Shown here piece after piece: positions 6,776 through 16,300 of a stretch of 19,466 nt of DNA. The first letter of the stretch is position 1; every line of letters starts with the position of its first letter. Location of the stretch: contig CASIAX010000031.1 in assembly GCA_949372955.1 (NCBI GenBank), positions 1 to 19,466 of the forward strand. The letters are read 5' to 3'. A program made the position numbers and the translations under genes. The notes beneath the pieces are model-generated. The model saw only the letters and a program-made list of their open reading frames with translations. It did not search any database and was not told the origin of the DNA. The DNA comes from SGZJ01 sp949372955. Lineage in GTDB: Bacteria > Bacteroidota > Bacteroidia > Flavobacteriales > Flavobacteriaceae.

Positions 6776-9151
6776 TTAAAATTTAAAATTATGTGTTATT
6801 GATGGAACTATGCCAAATATTGATGTTTTTATTGCTTGATTTGTAGATGTCTCTGTGTTTCTTGAAAAAGCTATCGATGCTGCATTTTTACGATTATAAA
6901 CATTATATATTCCAAACACCCATTCTCCTTGCCATTTTCTTTTTTTATTCTTTAATGGAGTGAGAGTCCCAGAAATATCTAATCTATGATAAGCAGGAAG
7001 TCTATCTGCATTTCTTAGATTATCATTATAAATAGGTACATTTAGTCCCTGTAATTCGTATTGACCAACAGGGTAGTTGGTCGGCTGCCCAGTTTGTAAT
7101 AAAAAGTTTGTGCTAAATTTCCATTTTGAACTAAATTCATAACTAGCGTTTATTGATAAGTCATGTGTTTTGTCATATGGAGTATTATACCAATTACTAT
7201 TATTTATTCCTGGCTCATTACTGTTTCTACCCGATGTTAATTGTTCTGATTTGGATAAAGTATAGGCTAGCCATCCATTTAATTTACCTTCACTTTTTCT
7301 GAACATAAACTCTAATCCGTATGCTCTAGATTTGCCATTTAAAATTACTGTTTCAATTTCATTGTTAGCTACTAAGTTTGCACCATTTATGTAGTCTATT
7401 CTATTTTTAATATCCTTATAAAATAACTCTGCCTCTAGAGAGTAATCTCCTTCTTTGATTCTTTTAAAGTAACCAATTGCATACTGGTCTAAAAGCTGTG
7501 GTTTTATAAATGGTCCACTAGGTACCCAGATATCTAATGGAGTGGGTGAGGAGGTATTTGATAATAGATGTAAATACTGTGACATTCTGTTGTAGCTAGC
7601 TTTTAAAGAACTATCAGAATTTAATAAATATGAAAATGATATTCGAGGTTCAAAATTATTAAAACTTGCTAGTATATCGCTTCTTTCATAATTTACTACT
7701 CCGTTGGGATTTGCAGGCTCATACTTTTGAAATTGTTGATTGTAAATAACTGGTTTATCATTTTCATATTTATTAAATTCATCTTGCCCTAATCGACTAA
7801 AATTACTAAACCTAAAGCCATATTTTAGAGTGAAATTGTCTGAAATAGTATGATCTGCCTCTAAGTAAATAGCAAACTCATTTGCGTATTTTTCAGTTAA
7901 TTTAAAGGGTATTATTCCTGAGTCATCTCTATTTGGAAATATTTCACCAGCATTAAATTTTGTATAAATATTATTGACTCCATAACTTAATTTTAAGTTG
8001 TCTTTTAAATAATGATTAAAATCATATTTAAAATTTATGTTTGTAATACCAGAGTCCCACTCAAATCCAACAAAGTCCAGAGTAAGTCCGTAAAAATAAT
8101 CTGAATAAATTATAGATAGGTTAGAGAATAATTTGTCATTAAAAAGATGATTCCAACGAAGATTTGTAACAGCATTTCCGTACTTATTTATAAAACTATC
8201 ATTTACGCTAAATACATCTTTTCCAAAATACGCTGAGAAAAAGATATTATTGTTTTTGTTAAGTCGGTAATTAAATTTAGTATTTAAGTCATAAAAATAT
8301 GCTTCATTATTATTATCTATTAATGGTAAGAATAAGTGAGCATAGGAAGATCTGCCTCCAATTAAAAATGAACTCTTTCCTTTTTTAAGAGGCCCTTCAG
8401 CTAAGATCCTACTAGAAATTAATCCGATACCGCCTGTTAACTTAAAATCTTTATTATTTCCCTCTTTTTGATATATATCAAGTACAGAGGATAGTCTGCC
8501 TCCATATTTTGATGGAATCCCACCTTTATATAGCTTAACGTCTTTTATTACGTCTGGATTAAAAACAGAAAAAAATCCAAACACATGAGAAGAATTAAAC
8601 ACTATTGCTTCATCTAAAAGAATTAAGTTTTGATCAGCTGACCCGCCTCTTACATTAAAACCTGATGCACCTTCACCAGCTGAAGTAACTCCTGGCAATA
8701 GAATAATTGATTTAATAATATCTGCTTCTCCTAATACTACTGGGATTTGTTTTATTGTTTTTGAAGTAAGTTTATTGATGCTCATTTGAGCTGTCCTAAT
8801 ATTGACTTTTTCAATATTATTTTGAACTATAATTTCATCTAAACTCTCAGAACTTTCTAACAAATAAAAATCTTTAGATATCCTATTTGTTAACATAATT
8901 GACTCCTTTTTTGTTTTATATCCTAGGTAACTAAGTGATATTTCATGAGTACCTTTAGTAATAGTGATTGAATAAAAGCCATATTCGTTTGAAATGGTAC
9001 CAACATTTAAATTTGGGAAATATATAGTTGCTCCTATTAATGTTTCATTGCTACTTTTATCATATATAGTGCCACTAATTGTGTATTTATCCTGAGCTGA
9101 AGTAGATAGATGAAAGAAAAAAATAAGTATAATTTTTATAAGTAGATTCAT
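6776..9151 (-). CDS. TonB-dependent outer-membrane receptor with carboxypeptidase-regulatory-like N-terminal domain
   Basis: The 791-residue protein has a signal peptide ending around STSAQ (residue 20). A carboxypeptidase-D regulatory-like beta domain spans about 24-100 (ISGTIYD, ETLIGATI, GTISNEYGFY). A plug domain follows at about 125-230 with GFNVRGGSADQNLILLDE, including NVRGG at 166-170. The rest is a 22-stranded-type barrel ending in the aromatic SITHNFKF. DEIIV at 105-109 is a possible TonB box. Such receptors import large or scarce ligands across the outer membrane with energy from TonB-ExbBD. It is not SusC-type: it is shorter than 1000 residues and pairs with DUF4249 rather than SusD. 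The substrate cannot be read from sequence. Confidence 0.9.
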   Translation of the reverse strand: MNLLIKIILIFFFHLSTSAQDKYTISGTIYDKSSNETLIGATIYFPNLNVGTISNEYGFYSITITKGTHEISLSYLGYKTKKESIMLTNRISKDFYLLESSESLDEIIVQNNIEKVNIRTAQMSINKLTSKTIKQIPVVLGEADIIKSIILLPGVTSAGEGASGFNVRGGSADQNLILLDEAIVFNSSHVFGFFSVFNPDVIKDVKLYKGGIPSKYGGRLSSVLDIYQKEGNNKDFKLTGGIGLISSRILAEGPLKKGKSSFLIGGRSSYAHLFLPLIDNNNEAYFYDLNTKFNYRLNKNNNIFFSAYFGKDVFSVNDSFINKYGNAVTNLRWNHLFNDKLFSNLSIIYSDYFYGLTLDFVGFEWDSGITNINFKYDFNHYLKDNLKLSYGVNNIYTKFNAGEIFPNRDDSGIIPFKLTEKYANEFAIYLEADHTISDNFTLKYGFRFSNFSRLGQDEFNKYENDKPVIYNQQFQKYEPANPNGVVNYERSDILASFNNFEPRISFSYLLNSDSSLKASYNRMSQYLHLLSNTSSPTPLDIWVPSGPFIKPQLLDQYAIGYFKRIKEGDYSLEAELFYKDIKNRIDYINGANLVANNEIETVILNGKSRAYGLEFMFRKSEGKLNGWLAYTLSKSEQLTSGRNSNEPGINNSNWYNTPYDKTHDLSINASYEFSSKWKFSTNFLLQTGQPTNYPVGQYELQGLNVPIYNDNLRNADRLPAYHRLDISGTLTPLKNKKRKWQGEWVFGIYNVYNRKNAASIAFSRNTETSTNQAIKTSIFGIVPSITHNFKF

Positions 9152-9168
9152 TGTTATTTTATCAAATA

Positions 9169-9176
9169 CAAAAGTA
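9169..9176 (-). promoter_or_regulatory. Putative -7 box TACTTTTG for the receptor-DUF4249 operon
   Basis: On the minus strand TACTTTTG fits TAnnTTTG and lies 17 bases upstream of the receptor ATG, predicting a very short leader. A TTTG occurs further upstream, but its spacing of about 26 bases is longer than the usual 17-23, so support is partial. Confidence 0.4.
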
Positions 9177-9291
9177 TACTAATACTTAAAGGATTAGAAA
9201 TTCAAACTAATAATTATATGTTAATTTTATTCTATTATGTTGATGGTAGAACTATCTACAGGAGATTTTTTTTCTAGATTTTAATAACAGA

Positions 9292-9516
9292 TTATTCAAT
9301 AATCTCGTAATCTATGTTTAGCTTTCTTAAAGCTCTTAGTGCTGAACCAGAATTTTTATCTTCAATTTCAATATCTACTGGGTCCCCTTCTAAAATTATG
9401 GATGTGAGTTCACTAGATAAGGGTTCATTTATGTTAGTTGAAATCTCCACTATACATTTAGATATAGCTCTTTTATCTGGCCTTTGAGCATTACAAGACA
9501 ATAAATTTATTTTCAT
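9292..9516 (-). CDS. Small orphan protein resembling the bL12 C-terminal domain
   Basis: I place the start at the internal ATG at 9514-9516, giving a 74-residue protein beginning MKINLLSCNAQRPDK. The longer frame from 9582 would add 22 unlikely residues encoded by the hairpin just upstream. I do not recognise a named gene. The pattern DKRAISKCIVEIS, then a helix, then EGDPVDIEIED, then SALRALRKLNIDYEII follows the order of elements in the C-terminal domain of ribosomal protein bL12 (K-x-x-V-I-K-x-V-R, E-A-K-x-L-V, P, A-x-x-x-x-x-x-L-E-x-A-G-A-x-V-E-I). It lacks bL12's Ala-rich hinge and N-terminal dimerisation domain. It lies about 100 bases past the acyl-CoA dehydrogenase stop and 140 bases before the receptor gene. 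A 17-base AT-rich palindrome covers its stop codon (9289-9305). Function unknown. Confidence 0.6.
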   Translation of the reverse strand: MKINLLSCNAQRPDKRAISKCIVEISTNINEPLSSELTSIILEGDPVDIEIEDKNSGSALRALRKLNIDYEIIE

Positions 9517-9536
9517 ATCTATAAATATATAAAAAC

Positions 9537-9568
9537 AATCCCAAAAATAAATAGATATTCTTGGGAAT
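9537..9568 (-). terminator. Stem-loop terminator after the acyl-CoA dehydrogenase gene
   Basis: Read on the minus strand, ATTCCCAA pairs with TTGGGATT with one mismatch, and the stem extends through AATA/TATT around a short loop. GTTTTTATA follows immediately (9528-9536). It sits 47 bases past the dehydrogenase stop and 21 bases before the small downstream ORF, so it looks like a Rho-independent terminator or attenuator. Confidence 0.5.
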
Positions 9569-9614
9569 AATTTATTGACCAACTGAATGATAAATTAAAC
9601 TTATTTAATATTTA

Positions 9615-11429
9615 CTAGATGATAAATTCTTTGTCTTTTTTAATTGTTACAACTTCATTGCTCATTAAAGATTCTGCTAATGAAATGGTTTTAGGAATTT
9701 CATATTTAAAATAAAATTTCATCGTATGTATTTTACTTTCATAAAACGTTTTAGAATATTTACTGTTAGGACTATTTAATTCGTTATTAGCATCTACAGC
9801 CATTTCTAGCCATAGCCAACCTAAAACTACAATACTCATATATTCCATAAACAAGTTAGCATCTGCTAAATAACGTTCGTAATTTCCTTTTGCTGCAAAT
9901 GGCATTAAATAATCTAATACTTTATTAGAAAGTTGTAATTTTTCTTGTAAAACAGCAGCATAATCTTTTAACCTATCATCTTTTGATGCCAATTTAATAG
10001 TTTGCATTATCTCAGCAGCCAACAACTTCAAAGCTTTTCCATTTTGCATGGTTACTTTTCTTCCTAATAAATCTTGTGATTGAATTCCGGTAGTGCCTTC
10101 GTATAAAGCAGAAATTCTTATATCTCGATAATATTGTTGTAAAGAAAAGTCTGTACAAAAACCATAACCTCCTAAAACTTGTAATCCATTATTTACCGAT
10201 TCTGATCCTGCTTCAGATGGGTATGTTTTTACAATTGGAATAATCATTTCTAAAAGCAAATTATATTTTTCTTTTTCTTCTTGAGAATTTGTTGAGTGAA
10301 TTATATCGTGATATTTTGATGCTAAAAACACTAAACTAAGTGATCCTTCTGCAATTGATTTTTGTAATAATAACATCCTCCTAACATCTGGATGCTCTAT
10401 AATTAAGCTTTGTTTTTCTAATGGATTTTTCTTTCCGTCAGAAGTTAATTTTCTTCCTTGTGCTCGTTCGTTTGCATATTGTAAAGATGTCCTGTATGCT
10501 GCCATAGCAATAGCGGCTGCACCTCTACCAACTGCAATTCTTGCGCCATTCATCATTAAAAACATTTGATTTAATCCTTTATGTTCTTCACCAACCAACC
10601 AACCTCTACAATCATCTTTGTCTCCAAAGCCCAGGTGTGTTGTGCAATAACCACGTTGTCCCATTTTTTGAAAATCAGCTACAGTCATTACATCATTGTA
10701 TTCTAAATCCCCATCTTTTTTTGGTCTGTTTTTAGGAACAACAAAAAGAGAAATCCCTTTTGTTCCTTTTGGTGCACCTTCTATTCTTGCTAAAACCAAA
10801 TGCACGATATTTTTTGCAAATTGATGGTCACCACCAGAAATAAATATTTTTTGTCCGCTAATTTTATAATATCCATTATTAGTAGGGGTTGCTTTTGTAG
10901 TAATGTCAGATAAAGAACTTCCAGCTTCAGGTTCTGTTAAACACATTGTTCCTCCCCAAATTCCAGATAACATATTAGGAACATAAAGATCTTTTAAAGT
11001 TTTACTTCCAAACTCTATAATTAGTTCTGCTGCCCCCTGTGTTAAGCCTGTATATCCAGGTAAATGATTATTTGCCGCTTCCATAATATAAACTGCTGCT
11101 TGCAATGCGCAAAAAGGAATTTGTAACCCTCCGTCTTCATAATTAAAAGCAGCCGCAATTATGCCCATTTCTCCAGACTGATGCATAACTGTTTCTACTT
11201 GTTTGTGAACAATTACGGTTCCATCTTTGTGATATGCTGGTGTTTCATCCATTTCTTTAAAAAAAGGATATAATTCTCTATCAGAAAATTCTTTTACAGA
11301 ATCAATGAAAAGATTTAAAGATTCTAAATCATGCTCTTGAAATCGTTCTCTGGTTAATAAATTTTCTAATTTATGAATATCGTAAAGAATGTATTTAAGA
11401 GTTTCTAGGTCTACATACTTTTTTGGCAT
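9615..11429 (-). CDS. Acyl-CoA dehydrogenase with extended C-terminal domain (about 600-residue class)
   Basis: From the ATG at 11427-11429 (MPKKYVDLETL) the protein has 604 residues. A longer frame from 11492 adds 21 residues encoded partly by a hairpin and is rejected. It is a flavin enzyme that introduces the trans-2 double bond in acyl-CoA, the first step of fatty-acid beta-oxidation in the cytoplasm. Visible features are TMCLTEPEAGSSLSD (161-175, flavin/substrate contact), GARIAVGRGAAA (295-305), RAQGRKL (322-328), and SALYEGTTGIQSQDLLGRKV. In that last motif Glu444 is the expected catalytic base and the QSQDLLGRK stretch is family-typical. The last 130 or so residues are an extra helical domain, as in FadE5-type long acyl-CoA dehydrogenases. 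It stands alone between two hairpins, with no adjacent thiolase or hydratase. Chain-length specificity cannot be assigned. Confidence 0.92.
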   Translation of the reverse strand: MPKKYVDLETLKYILYDIHKLENLLTRERFQEHDLESLNLFIDSVKEFSDRELYPFFKEMDETPAYHKDGTVIVHKQVETVMHQSGEMGIIAAAFNYEDGGLQIPFCALQAAVYIMEAANNHLPGYTGLTQGAAELIIEFGSKTLKDLYVPNMLSGIWGGTMCLTEPEAGSSLSDITTKATPTNNGYYKISGQKIFISGGDHQFAKNIVHLVLARIEGAPKGTKGISLFVVPKNRPKKDGDLEYNDVMTVADFQKMGQRGYCTTHLGFGDKDDCRGWLVGEEHKGLNQMFLMMNGARIAVGRGAAAIAMAAYRTSLQYANERAQGRKLTSDGKKNPLEKQSLIIEHPDVRRMLLLQKSIAEGSLSLVFLASKYHDIIHSTNSQEEKEKYNLLLEMIIPIVKTYPSEAGSESVNNGLQVLGGYGFCTDFSLQQYYRDIRISALYEGTTGIQSQDLLGRKVTMQNGKALKLLAAEIMQTIKLASKDDRLKDYAAVLQEKLQLSNKVLDYLMPFAAKGNYERYLADANLFMEYMSIVVLGWLWLEMAVDANNELNSPNSKYSKTFYESKIHTMKFYFKYEIPKTISLAESLMSNEVVTIKKDKEFII

Positions 11430-11484
11430 AGTTGAGATTTTATAGTTAATTTTTACAGATATGTAATGTAAGACAAAAAAAAAT

Positions 11485-11515
11485 ATTCCCAAAAATAAAT
11501 TTTATTTTTAGGAAT
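11485..11515 (-). terminator. Stem-loop with T-run upstream of the acyl-CoA dehydrogenase gene
   Basis: Two 15-base arms (11485-11499 and 11501-11515) are complementary except for one position. On the minus strand the stem is followed by AT and nine T residues (11475-11483). It resembles a Rho-independent terminator and could be a second terminator for ssrA. If the TATCTTTG box at 11528-11535 is the dehydrogenase promoter, it would instead be a leader attenuator. It shares TCCCAAAAATAAAT with the hairpin at the other end of the gene. Confidence 0.45.
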
Positions 11516-11573
11516 AATGCTTGGATTCAAAGATAGTGAGATCGAACTATTTTGGTGAGGATTTGTATAAAAT

Positions 11574-11603
11574 AAAAAACCCACTCAATTGAGTGGGTTT
11601 TTT
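11574..11603 (-). terminator. Perfect palindromic terminator of ssrA
   Basis: A 30-base perfect palindrome has A6 and T6 tracts flanking a CCCACTCAATTGAGTGGG core. The symmetry extends three bases further on each side, reaching the last base of the tmRNA. On the minus strand it begins directly after the encoded CCA. It is structurally bidirectional, though only ssrA and the downstream dehydrogenase lie on that strand. Confidence 0.85.
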
Positions 11604-11605
11604 AT

Positions 11606-11998
11606 TGGTGGAGCCGCCGAGAATCGAACTCGGGTCCAAACAAGCTACAAAATAGCTTTCTACATGTATAGTTTTTATTTAATTTTCGATAACATAATGA
11701 CTAAAAACTGCCTATATATTACTTAGTTTCTTTAGTTTCAAAAACAAGTCAAAACTCCAAGTTTTCTATGTTAATTTTTACGATGTTTCTTATTAGGCGC
11801 CATTAACCAAGGCTCCTAGGAAACATTTAGCATTTCCACCTAGTGGAACGAGGCCAATCCTACTATAATTCGGATTAAGCTGCTAAAGCGTAGTTATTTT
11901 CGCCGTTTAAATTTTAAAATAGTGTTTAACGCGTTTCAATTTCATTACGCGACATGCTTACTAATTTATAATACTCGCTGTCAATACCAGTCGACCCC
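11606..11998 (-). ncRNA. ssrA: Transfer-messenger RNA (tmRNA), tag GENNYALAA
   Basis: This one-piece tmRNA of about 393 nt rescues stalled ribosomes with SmpB and tags the incomplete protein for proteolysis. On the minus strand its 5' end is GGGGTCGACTGGTATTGACA (from 11998). Its 3' end is a T-arm, CCGAGTTCGATTCTCGG, then CGGCTCC, A and an encoded CCA ending at 11606. GGGGTCG pairs with CGGCTCC over seven positions, with two G-U pairs, forming the tRNA-like acceptor stem and fixing both ends. The tag reading frame at 11875-11904 reads Gly-Glu-Asn-Asn-Tyr-Ala-Leu-Ala-Ala-stop, the flavobacterial-type tag with the protease-recognition ending ALAA. The mature 5' end is inferred from stem pairing rather than mapped. 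Confidence 0.95.
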
Positions 11999-12028
11999 AA
12001 TTTCAATGAACACTTTAAAAATGAATGG

Positions 12029-12036
12029 CAAAGTTA
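12029..12036 (-). promoter_or_regulatory. Putative -7 box TAACTTTG for ssrA
   Basis: The minus strand carries TAACTTTG, matching TAnnTTTG, 30 bases upstream of the mature tmRNA 5' end. Initiation would leave a precursor leader of about 20-25 nt, consistent with RNase P maturation. It falls in the 95-base spacer shared with the divergent LYS1-like gene, for which I see no comparable plus-strand box. Confidence 0.5.
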
Positions 12037-12093
12037 CAAAAAACTTGTACATGGATATAAATCAAACTAAATTAGCTTCAATAAAAAATTTAT

Positions 12094-13297
12094 ATGAAAA
12101 TAGGAATAATTAAAGAATGTAAAATTCCCTCTGATAAAAGAGTAGTTTTCACTCCTTCTAAATGCTTAGCTGTCAAAAAACTTTATCCTGAAGTTGAATT
12201 TTTGATTCAGTCTAGCAATGTTAGATGTTATTCTGATAAAGAATATTCTGATTTAGGTTTTAATGTAGTTAATGATGTTTCTTCTGCAGATGTGCTAATT
12301 GGGGTTAAAGAAGTTCCTATTAATAAATTAATTGTTAATAAAAAGTATTTTTTCTTTCTCTCATACAATTAAAAAACAACCATATAATAAAGACCTATTA
12401 TTATCAATTTTAGATAATAATATTCAACTTTTTGATCACGAGACTATTGTTGATAAGAATAATAATAGATTAATTGGATTCGGTTATTATGCAGGTGTAG
12501 TAGGAGCTTACAATGGTTTTCGTGCCTTTGGTTTAAAAAACAAATCATTTAATCTACCAAAAGCTTCGGATGTTAAGGACAGAGATCAATTAAACTCTGA
12601 ATTACTTAAAATCAATATTCCAAATATAAAAATTGTACTTACAGGAAAAGGAAGAGTTGGATCTGGTGCTAAAGAAATTTTAGATTTTTTAAAAATTAAA
12701 GAAGTTTCAGTTTCGGATTATTTAAATAATTCATTCAACGAAGCTGTATATGTTCAAATCGATGTATTGGATTATAATCAAAGAAAAGATAATCGGTCTC
12801 TAGATCGTTTTGATTTCTATAATAATCCTTCTGAATATAAATCTTCTTTCAATAAATTTTCAAAAGTAAGTGATATGTTTATAGCTGGGCACTATTACGA
12901 TAAAAATGCTCCAAATTTAATCACTCTTGAAGATATAAATTTAGATGATTTTAAAATTTCATTAATAGCAGATATTAGTTGTGACATTAATGGTCCTATT
13001 GTCTCGACCATAAGACCTTCAACAATTAATGACCCAATTTATGGTTTTGATCCTAAGCTTAATAAAGAGGTTGATTATACAAACGATGGAGCCATAGCTG
13101 TTATGGCTGTAGATAATTTACCCTGTGAGCTACCCAGAGATGCTAGTGAGTCTTTTGGTGAGATGTTTATTAAGGACGTTTTACCTTCTTTTTTTAATAA
13201 TGACAAAGACGGTGTTTTGAATAGATCTAAAATGACATATAAAGGTGAATTAACAGACAGATTCTCTTATTTATCAGATTTCATTTCCACTCCTTAG
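12094..13297 (+). pseudogene. Saccharopine dehydrogenase (LYS1)/alanine dehydrogenase-like NAD-dependent oxidoreductase, one frameshift
   Basis: Joined across the frameshift this is one protein of about 400 residues. The N-terminal part reads MKIGIIKECKIPSDKRVVFTP, typical of the AlaDH/PNT family. After the break come FSHTIKKQPYN, IGFGYYAGVVGAYNG, a glycine-rich nucleotide-binding loop LTGKGRVGSGAKEIL, ADISCDINGPI, and DNLPCELPRDASESFG. These match the saccharopine dehydrogenase (L-lysine-forming) subgroup better than true alanine dehydrogenase. The frame changes near 12345-12358 within a T/C-rich stretch (TATTTTTTCTTTCTCTCAT): one base too many relative to the expected KKYFFFSHTIKKQ. Uncorrected, the first frame ends at 12372 after 92 residues, and the second frame could only restart from a weak TTG at 12332. 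It converges on the giant repeat gene with 4 bases between them. It is either a recent pseudogene or a single sequencing error. Confidence 0.78.
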
Positions 13298-13301
13298 TTA
13301 T

Positions 13302-16300
13302 TTATCTTTTGAGACTAAAGTGACCTGTAAATTCTTTAATTAGGGATTCATCATCTCCGAAGACAACATCGAGTCTAACAGTAAACCAGTAATCGGTAGC
13401 AGGCAAGTTTCTTCCGTTTAATCTTCCATCCCAACCTTCACCACCTGGTGTAAGTTGTTTTATCATTTTCCCGTACCTATCATAGATATATATCTTGGAT
13501 AGTGGTCTAGTTTCTATTCCTTCTACATTCCATGTATCGTTGTACCCATCTCCATTAGGGGTAAAGAAGTGTGGATAATCAATAACCAGTACCTGTGTAG
13601 TAGCTGTACCACAACCATTTACGTCTCTAGCGGTAACGGTGTGGAATCCAGGAGTTACATCCTCAAAGAGTCCGTTATCTTGCCATGGCCCATCGTCTAA
13701 GCTAAACTCATAGATGCCTTCCCCTGTTGCAAAGGCTTGTATTGTATGCATATCGGCAAAGAACTCTGTAGTAACTACAGCGCTTACTTCAGGTGGTGAA
13801 CTAGGATCTACTAAAGTAGTAACGGAGTTTTCACATCCAGTATCTAGGTTAGTAGCAATGGCCGTAAATGTTCCACCAACTAAAGGAGTATAGGTTACCT
13901 CTGTACCAACTAAAGTTCCTGTTGGATCGAACCATTCAAAGCTATAAAAGGCAGGGTCTAATCCTATATCCATTACCACTATATCTAAGAGTTCAGATCC
14001 ATTTACATTAACACATCCTAGATAAATATCTTCAAGGGTAAATTCTGGAAGTAAGTTTACTATTAATGTTAAGTCTGCAATTGCATAACACTGCGCATCT
14101 GCAGTAGTATCGTTATCTACTCTAGCATAAATAATCTGAGGACTACTTGTGTTTACATAAGAGTTTGCTAGTGGGGTTGTACCAGCTTCCGCATCTTCCA
14201 GGGTGAGATAATAACTGACAGTAAAGTTTACAGGATCTTGTCCATCTAATAGTTCTTCGTCTTGAGAACTTAAAGTAAATGTAGCCAAGCCATCATTATC
14301 GCCAAGGTTATCACATAGTATATAGTTAATAGGATCTAAGTCACTATTTGCCTGTGCAGCCTCTTGTACTTCTAATACAATACTTTGTGCTGTAATAAAG
14401 CATCCTGTAGCATTATTGATAATATTTACAAACAACTCTTGTGGATTAGTATCGTTGGTATAAAGACTAATTAAAGCTCCTTCTGCATTTTCTGCATCCT
14501 CTAGAGTCTGGTAATAATTAACTGTAAAGTTCAACGGATCTTGTGTTCCTAGTATCGATGCGCTTACCGTATCTAAATCAAAGTCATAGAATCCATCAGT
14601 GTCGATCTCACAAGCAATATACTGATCTGCAGCAGATACATCTGGCAGTGGATTAACCACTAGATAAAAGGTTACAATCGTATAACATGCTGTATCGTCG
14701 TTACTTACTCTTACGTAAATAATTTGTTGACCAGCTGTTATGTTGGTATATGCTGTAGTATTTACAATTGCATCAGTTCTATTTTCAGCATCTTCTAGTT
14801 TCTCGTGGTAACTAACACTTACACCTTCTTCTCCGTTAATGATATAAGCTTCGTTTACCGTAATATCAAATACCTCAAGCCCATCTCCTGGGTTATTATA
14901 ATCACATAGCTCTATTTTGGGTGGATCAATACTTGGTGTAGGGTTAGGAAGTACTCTTATAGTAAGGGTAACAAAAGAATAGCATGTGGTCGATGGATCG
15001 GTAACTCTAACAAATAAAGTCTGCGGGTTTAATGCATTACTACCTACAGCAGTATTGGTATACGCCTCTGGATCTACAATAACATTAGTTCCTTCTAGTG
15101 CATCTTGTTCTGTTTCATAGTATGCTACAATCCAAGGATTACCACCGGTAATCTCTTCATCTTTAACCCTTAAGTCAAACTCTGTCATCTGGTCAGCTAC
15201 AAGATCATCACATACCTCTAGTGGTAATGGTTGTATGATATCTGGAGGAAGCGATACAATAAGATCAAACTCTCCGGTAGAGACACATAGGTTCTCTATA
15301 CTCTCCAATCGAACATAAATAGTCTGTGGATTAGACAGGTTATTATAAGTCTGTGGATTTACAATAGGATTATCTCCTGTATCAGCATCTTCTTGAGATA
15401 GGTGATAGGTAAGATTAAACTCAGAATCTATCTGATCTGCTAGTATAAGACTACTATTTTGTGTTAAATCAAACTGGAAGAATCCATTTAAATCTTCATC
15501 ACATATAATAATATCATCAATAACAATAGGCAGCTGTGGAGAAGGAAGCGTTACAAGCTCTAGATTTACAATACTAAAGCACCCAGTTATACTGTTCTCA
15601 GCTCGAACAAAAAGAGTCTGGTTATTAGGAACTATATTATCATAAAGACTATCTAAAGCATTCAGCGCATTCTCTGCATCGGATAAGGTCTCATAGTAAG
15701 TAACAAAGATATCCAGCTCTCCATTAATAATATCTTCTGATACACTCTCTAAATCAAAACTAGCAAATCCATCCGCATCTACATCACAAGCCTCTAAAGG
15801 TTCCACCTCGACTGGACTAGGTAATGGATTAACTCTTAAATCTAGAGTGATTGTGTTAAAACAACCAGTAATGTTGTTCTCTGCACGAATATAAATGGTC
15901 TGTGCATTAACAATATTGGTGTACGGACTAAAGATTGGACTCTCTGCATTATCTGCATCCTCTTGAGTCTGGTGAAAAGTAATGTCTATTCCCGTCTGTC
16001 CGTTTAATACCTGACCAATACTATCCTCTAAAGTAAATTCTTCTACTTCATCTCCTGTGTTGTTATCATCACAAAGCTCTAATGGATCTGGCTGTATAAG
16101 TACAGGAAGTTCGTTTACAATAAGCGTTAAAGCAGTGGTGTTGTAGCACTGTGTATCTATATTCTCTACACGTACATATACCTGTTGTGTAAAAGGAGCT
16201 ACGTTGGTATAGGCTAAAGGAGTGGTGATTGGATTAGTTTCTAGTTCAGCATTATCTAGTGTCTCGTAATAGCTTACCTCAAAATCATCTGGATCCAATC

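Noticed and set aside
9245..9258. Small inverted repeat GTAGA-ACTA-TCTAC upstream of the receptor gene
   Set aside because: A 5-base stem is expected by chance and has no T-run or recognised operator pattern.
9517..9582. N-terminal extension of the small bL12-CTD-like protein
   Set aside because: The extra 22 codons coincide with the terminator-like hairpin and encode an atypical aromatic-rich stretch; the internal ATG at 9516 gives a cleaner protein.
10541..10735. Plus-strand ORF of 64 codons
   Set aside because: It is antisense to the conserved core of the acyl-CoA dehydrogenase gene.
11430..11492. N-terminal extension of the acyl-CoA dehydrogenase
   Set aside because: The extra 21 codons run into the poly-T and hairpin region and precede a family-typical start at MPKKYVDLETL.
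11922..12113. Plus-strand ORF of 63 codons
   Set aside because: It overlaps the 5' part of tmRNA on the opposite strand and the start of the LYS1-like gene; no protein features.
12332..12372. Programmed ribosomal frameshift in the LYS1-like gene
   Set aside because: No canonical -1 slippery heptamer plus downstream structure is evident, the shift needed is +1 or -2, and this enzyme family is not known to be recoded.
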